A DNA stretch of 9,594 nt from an uncultured Oscillospiraceae bacterium (GTDB lineage: Bacteria; Bacillota; Clostridia; Oscillospirales; Acutalibacteraceae): NCBI GenBank assembly GCA_900547305.1, contig URGH01000081.1:1-9594 (forward strand), in the 5' to 3' direction. Position 1 is the stretch's first letter, and each line of letters starts with the position of its first letter. Positions 6,351-9,594 of this stretch are shown in pieces. The notes under the pieces are model-generated. The model did no database searches, was not told the origin of the DNA, and worked only from the letters and a program-made list of their open reading frames with translations. Made by a program: the position numbers and the translations under genes.

Positions 6351-6433
6351 ATAATTTACTGTTATTACCTATTATAAAGAAAAACTTACTGCAAAAGATT
6401 TTAATGTAATTCTTTATGATGGGACTGTGAATT

Positions 6434-6598
6434 ATGGGAGCTGAAAAATCCTGGGATAAATTTCTTAAAAGCGGCAGCGTGAGCGATTACCTTAATTTTG
6501 TAAATTCGCGCAAGGAGAACGAAATAAGTGAAGGAAACAGAGACGCGTTTTACAACGGATGCATTGGTTATAAAGGAAATGAACGTAGGGGAGAGTGA
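6434..6598 (+). CDS. Small YqzL-like protein between era and recO
   Basis: A 54-codon frame from ATG 6434 to TGA 6596-6598. The N-terminal residues MGAEKSWDKFLKSGSVSDYL fit the pattern of the short YqzL-type proteins (W-x-x-F/L, T/S-G-S/N, D-Y-L) encoded between era and recO in Firmicutes; function is unknown. An in-frame stop at 6428-6430 fixes the start downstream of it. The ribosome binding site is weak (GATGGGA, about 9 nt upstream). The last 71 bp overlap recO in a different frame, so the C-terminal half (after about residue 31) is constrained by recO and may not be functional in its own right. Resemblance is from memory of the family pattern, not a search. Confidence 0.65.
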   Translation: MGAEKSWDKFLKSGSVSDYLNFVNSRKENEISEGNRDAFYNGCIGYKGNERRGE

Positions 6599-7292
6599 CC
6601 GTTTGGTTACTCTCTTTACGCGTGAACACGGGCTTATTCGCGCTTTTGCGGCGGGAGCTAAGTCTATTCGCTCAAAAAAAGGCGCGGCAACCTCGCTGCT
6701 TACATACGGCAGCTTTACCGTTTTAAAGAAAAAGGATACTTATAAAATTTACGAGGCTGTACCCATAAGAATGTTTTTCACAATGGGCGGCGATATTGAA
6801 CTGCTTGCACTGGAGCAGTATTTTTGCGAATTAGCACTCGTTTTTGCCCCGTATGACAGCGCGGACACGGAGCTTTTGCGCTTAATACTCAATTCACTGC
6901 ATTTTCTAACCGCCGAAAAGCGCTTTCCGCCGCTTATTAAGGCTGTGACGGAGCTTAGAGCCGCCTCGATTTCGGGCTTTATGCCCGACCTTGTAGCCTG
7001 CGGCGGCTGCGGAAAATATGAGGACGATATAATGTATTTTGATATTGCGGGCGGCGCGCTTTATTGCGAAAACTGCCGACCCGCGGGGGCTAAAACCGTG
7101 CCGCTTGACAGAACGCTTTTAACGGCGGCGCGGCATATAGTTTATTCAGAATTTTCAAAATTATACTCTTTTTCCGTGCCGGAGGAGAGCGCAAAGCGGC
7201 TGTCGGATATAACGGGGGAATATATAACTTTACAGGCGGACCACCGCTTTAAAACACTTGATTTTTATAATTCCATAAATTGTTATATTTAA
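6528..7292 (+). CDS. recO: DNA repair protein RecO
   Basis: A 254-residue protein. The N-terminal OB-fold begins with TTDALVIKEMNVGESDRLVTLFTREHGLI, a clear RecO start. A zinc finger follows with Cys158, Cys161 (CGGC), Cys180 and Cys183 (CENC), inside the helical C-terminal part. RecO loads RecA on SSB-coated single-stranded DNA with RecR in the RecF pathway. Start is GTG 6528, with AAGGAG (6512-6517) 10 nt upstream and an in-frame TAA immediately before it. The start region overlaps the end of the YqzL-like gene. Length is normal for Firmicutes. Confidence 0.95.
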   Translation: MKETETRFTTDALVIKEMNVGESDRLVTLFTREHGLIRAFAAGAKSIRSKKGAATSLLTYGSFTVLKKKDTYKIYEAVPIRMFFTMGGDIELLALEQYFCELALVFAPYDSADTELLRLILNSLHFLTAEKRFPPLIKAVTELRAASISGFMPDLVACGGCGKYEDDIMYFDIAGGALYCENCRPAGAKTVPLDRTLLTAARHIVYSEFSKLYSFSVPEESAKRLSDITGEYITLQADHRFKTLDFYNSINCYI

Positions 7293-7338
7293 CATATAAT
7301 TTTTAATTATATTAAAATGCGCTCATGCCGCGCAGGGC

Positions 7339-7368
7339 ACCCTATTTCTGTGCGGACAGAAATAGGGT
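7339..7368. repeat. Perfect 13-bp inverted repeat with GCGG loop
   Basis: ACCCTATTTCTGT (7339-7351) pairs exactly with ACAGAAATAGGGT (7356-7368) around GCGG. There is no T-run on either strand after the stem, so it is not a standard intrinsic terminator for recO. Confidence 0.85.
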
Positions 7369-7420
7369 AAAGAACCGTCGGACACCCTATGGGTTGGGTT
7401 TCCGAACCTTCCTGAATGAC

Positions 7421-7442
7421 CAAAGGGGCAAACTCCCCTTTG
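7421..7442. repeat. Perfect 8-bp inverted repeat with 6-nt loop
   Basis: CAAAGGGG (7421-7428) pairs with CCCCTTTG (7435-7442) around CAAACT. AAAACCC follows, with no T-run on the + strand. It lies about 67 bp upstream of the mutS2 start codon. Confidence 0.75.
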
Positions 7443-7508
7443 AAAACCCTTACTACAAAATAATCAGCTTACTACAATAGATATAATTTTAATTTTTAGG
7501 AGTAAAAA

Positions 7509-9594
7509 ATGGATTACAATATCGCAAGATATTCAGGAACATTAGAGCTTGATAAAATTCTCGATATGCTGGCAAACGAGGCGACTCTCGCCGAAACCGA
7601 GGAAAGGGCGCGCGAGCTGTTGCCCGAAACCGATATTAAAGCTGTGCGCGCGCGGCTTTGTAATACAAGCGACGCGTACAGCTTTATGTCGCGCTATTCC
7701 GCCCCTTCTTTCGGGGCGGCGGTCAACGTTTCATCACCGCTCAGGCGCGCGGAAGCGTCGGGTGTGCTTTCCATAAAGGAGCTTTTGGATGTTGCCGAGG
7801 TTTTAAGAGTAATACGCGCGGTAAAAGCGTGGCGCGGCGAATGCTCGGGCGCGGGGGAAACCTCGCTTGACCCGCTTTTTTCGGAGCTTATACCTAATAA
7901 ATTTTTGGAGGATAAGCTGAACCACGCCATAAAATCGGAGGAGGAGCTTAACGATAACGCATCGCCCGCGCTTTACGATATTCGCCGCAAAATAACGGCA
8001 AAATCGGGCAAGATACGCGAAACGCTTGAAAAGACCGTAAGAGGACCGAGCGCAAAATATTTGCAGGAGGCAATAATAACCCAGCGCGACGGCAGATACG
8101 TTGTGCCCGTAAAATCGGAGTACAAGGGGCAGATTAACGGCATAGTGCACGATACCTCGGCTACCGGCTCAACCCTGTTTATTGAGCCTATGGCAGTGGT
8201 GGAAACCAATAACGAAATACGCGTTTTAAAGCTGCGCGAGCAGGAGGAAATAGAAAGGATATTGTCCGAATTATCAGCCGACGCAGGCAGCTTTGCAGGC
8301 AGCATAATAAGCTCGTATTCAGCCCTTGTAAAGCTTGACCTTATATTTGCCAAGGCAAGACTTGCCTATAAAATGAAAGCGTCACTGCCCGAGATAAACA
8401 AGGACGGCATAACCTACCTTAAACGCGCGCGCCACCCGCTTATAAATGCCCGAGCGGTGGTACCGATTACGGTTGAATTGGGCAGGGAATATGATACTCT
8501 TGTTATAACGGGACCCAACACGGGCGGTAAAACCGTAACCCTTAAAACAATTGGGCTTTTAACCTTAATGACAATGTGCGGGCTGATGATTCCGACCGAC
8601 GACGGCAGCCGCGTGGCAATTTTTTCAAAGGTTTTTGCCGATATAGGCGACGAGCAGAGCATTGAACAGTCGCTTTCTACCTTTTCGTCGCATATGGTTA
8701 ACATAATATCTGTAACCGAGCAGGCGGACGATGACTCGCTCGTGCTTTTCGACGAGCTTTGCGCCGGTACCGACCCGATAGAGGGCGCGGCGCTTGCAAA
8801 GGCTATACTTATGCGGCTTGCGGCGCTCGGCGCTAAAATCGTTTCAACCACGCACTACCCCGAGCTTAAAGCCTATGCCATTGACACGGCGCGTGTGGAA
8901 AACGCATCTTGCGAGTTTGACGTTAATACGCTTAAACCGACATACAGGCTTATAATAGGTATGCCTGGGCGCTCGAACGCCTTTGCAATATCAAAGAGAC
9001 TGGGGCTTGACGAGGGCATAATTGACCGCGCAAGGGAAGAGGTATCGGATAACGATATGCGTTTTGAGCGCGTGGTGGCTTCGCTTGAGCAAGCAAGGCA
9101 TGAGGCAGAGGAAGAACACGAAAAAGCGCAGACCCTGCGCCGCAGACTGGACGAGGCAAAGCGCAAGGCGGAGCAGCGCGAGCATGAGCTTGACGTAAAG
9201 CAAACAAAGCTTATGGAGAAAACGCGCGAGACCGCAAACGGAATTGTTGAAAATGCGCGCTTTAAATCGGCTCAGCTTTTAAACGAGCTTGAAGAAATGA
9301 AAAAGCAGCTTAACGCCGAAAACGCGGCAAAGCTTGCCGAAAAGGCAAGAACCGCTTATAAAAAGACCATAGACGAGCTTGAAGAAACCTCTGACCCGAT
9401 TGAAAGCAAAAAAGCCGAGGGCGAAAAGGTGACAAAGCTTGAAAAGGGCGACGCCGTGTTTGTAACGGCGCTTGGCAGCGACGCCGCGGTTTTGGAGGTA
9501 AAGGAAAACAAAAAGCAGGCGTATGTATCAGCCGGGGCGGTTAAAATGTGGGTGCCGTTTGATGGGCTGCGCTTTAAGGGCAAGCGCCGCGAGG
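7509..9594 (+). CDS. mutS2: MutS2 family ATPase/endonuclease, 3' end beyond window
   Basis: The frame is open from ATG 7509 to the window end (695 codons) with no stop. The ATG is preceded by AGGAG (7498-7502) at 6 nt. It lacks the N-terminal mismatch-recognition domain of MutS1 and starts with the helical core (ARYSGTLELDKILDML), as MutS2 does. The ATPase has Walker A GPNTGGKT at 335-342, the SLSTFSSHM signature, Walker B LVLFDELCAGTDP with D415 and E416, and STTHY with His449. A long charged coiled coil runs from about 505 to 640, then a small beta domain (KGDAVFVTALGSDAAVLEV). The Smr nuclease domain expected at the C-terminus (family about 780-790 residues) would lie past the edge. MutS2 acts on recombination intermediates and, in Bacillus, on collided ribosomes. 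Confidence 0.96.
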   Translation, partial: MDYNIARYSGTLELDKILDMLANEATLAETEERARELLPETDIKAVRARLCNTSDAYSFMSRYSAPSFGAAVNVSSPLRRAEASGVLSIKELLDVAEVLRVIRAVKAWRGECSGAGETSLDPLFSELIPNKFLEDKLNHAIKSEEELNDNASPALYDIRRKITAKSGKIRETLEKTVRGPSAKYLQEAIITQRDGRYVVPVKSEYKGQINGIVHDTSATGSTLFIEPMAVVETNNEIRVLKLREQEEIERILSELSADAGSFAGSIISSYSALVKLDLIFAKARLAYKMKASLPEINKDGITYLKRARHPLINARAVVPITVELGREYDTLVITGPNTGGKTVTLKTIGLLTLMTMCGLMIPTDDGSRVAIFSKVFADIGDEQSIEQSLSTFSSHMVNIISVTEQADDDSLVLFDELCAGTDPIEGAALAKAILMRLAALGAKIVSTTHYPELKAYAIDTARVENASCEFDVNTLKPTYRLIIGMPGRSNAFAISKRLGLDEGIIDRAREEVSDNDMRFERVVASLEQARHEAEEEHEKAQTLRRRLDEAKRKAEQREHELDVKQTKLMEKTRETANGIVENARFKSAQLLNELEEMKKQLNAENAAKLAEKARTAYKKTIDELEETSDPIESKKAEGEKVTKLEKGDAVFVTALGSDAAVLEVKENKKQAYVSAGAVKMWVPFDGLRFKGKRRE

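Larger units (their letters stand above)
7293..7508. other. 216-bp hairpin-rich spacer between recO and mutS2
   Basis: No plausible gene is visible. The spacer contains two perfect hairpins (7339-7368 and 7421-7442), a looser structure between them (TCGGA 7378-7382 with TCCGA 7401-7405), and the 8-mer CACCCTAT twice (7338-7345 and 7383-7390). The 10-mer CTTACTACAA also occurs twice, 19 bp apart (7449-7458 and 7468-7477). A TATAAT at 7482-7487 could be the mutS2 -10 box, but no matching -35 is seen. The compact palindromic core (about 7335-7447), set between AT-rich flanks, looks like an inserted dispersed repeat or a structured RNA. Confidence 0.6.

Noticed and set aside
6343..6375. TTGACT near the era stop followed by TATTAT as a promoter for the small gene and recO
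   Set aside because: The spacing is 21 nt, too long for a sigma-A promoter, and the 17-nt alternative (TACCTA) is a poor -10.
7339..7442. The hairpins after recO as a CRISPR fragment or intrinsic terminator
   Set aside because: The repeats are neither regularly spaced nor identical units with spacers, and no T-run follows the stems on either strand.
7803..9583. Several open frames of 75-145 codons on the - strand inside mutS2
   Set aside because: The + strand carries a continuous, motif-complete MutS2 frame; the antisense proteins are low-complexity (Ser/Arg rich) shadows.

Overview
The window reads as an ordinary chromosomal stretch from an endospore-forming Firmicute of the class Clostridia. 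I infer this from three sporulation genes (ylbJ, yqfC, yqfD), from the conserved Firmicute order yqfC-yqfD-phoH-ybeY-era-(yqzL)-recO, and from low-GC Gram-positive signals: AGGAG-type ribosome binding sites, several TTG/GTG starts and intrinsic terminators. Heavy use of ATA, CTT, GCG and GGC codons suggests an Oscillospirales-like gut lineage, but that is only an impression.

Left part (1-1054). The window opens inside the 3' end of a 4-alpha-glucanotransferase gene (malQ, + strand). It converges on a small Dabb-domain gene (- strand), with a perfect 21-bp hairpin between them. Two tRNA genes follow on the - strand, tRNA-Ser(GCU) and tRNA-His(GUG). tRNA-His has a strong promoter at 999-1026. 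Hairpins lie downstream of each tRNA.

Middle (1055-3921). On the - strand, ylbJ (sporulation membrane protein) is followed closely by a conserved 70-residue four-cysteine protein. Divergent from ylbJ, on the + strand, lie yqfC and yqfD. The roughly 75-130 bp between them holds candidate promoter elements for both directions.

Right part (3922-9594). A sigma-A-like promoter overlapping the end of yqfD precedes phoH, ybeY (ATGA overlap with phoH), era, a small yqzL-like gene that overlaps the start of recO, and recO. These are housekeeping genes of RNA maturation, ribosome assembly and recombinational repair. In Bacillus subtilis the corresponding cluster also carries yqfF/pgpH between phoH and ybeY, and dgkA and cdd between ybeY and era; all three are absent here. 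A 216-bp spacer rich in hairpins then precedes mutS2, which runs off the right edge before its expected C-terminal Smr nuclease domain.

I found no new defence system, mobile element or CRISPR array. The points most worth checking are the palindromic spacer before mutS2, the unlisted small gene overlapping recO, the shared ylbJ/yqfC control region, and the U-U mismatch in the tRNA-His acceptor stem.
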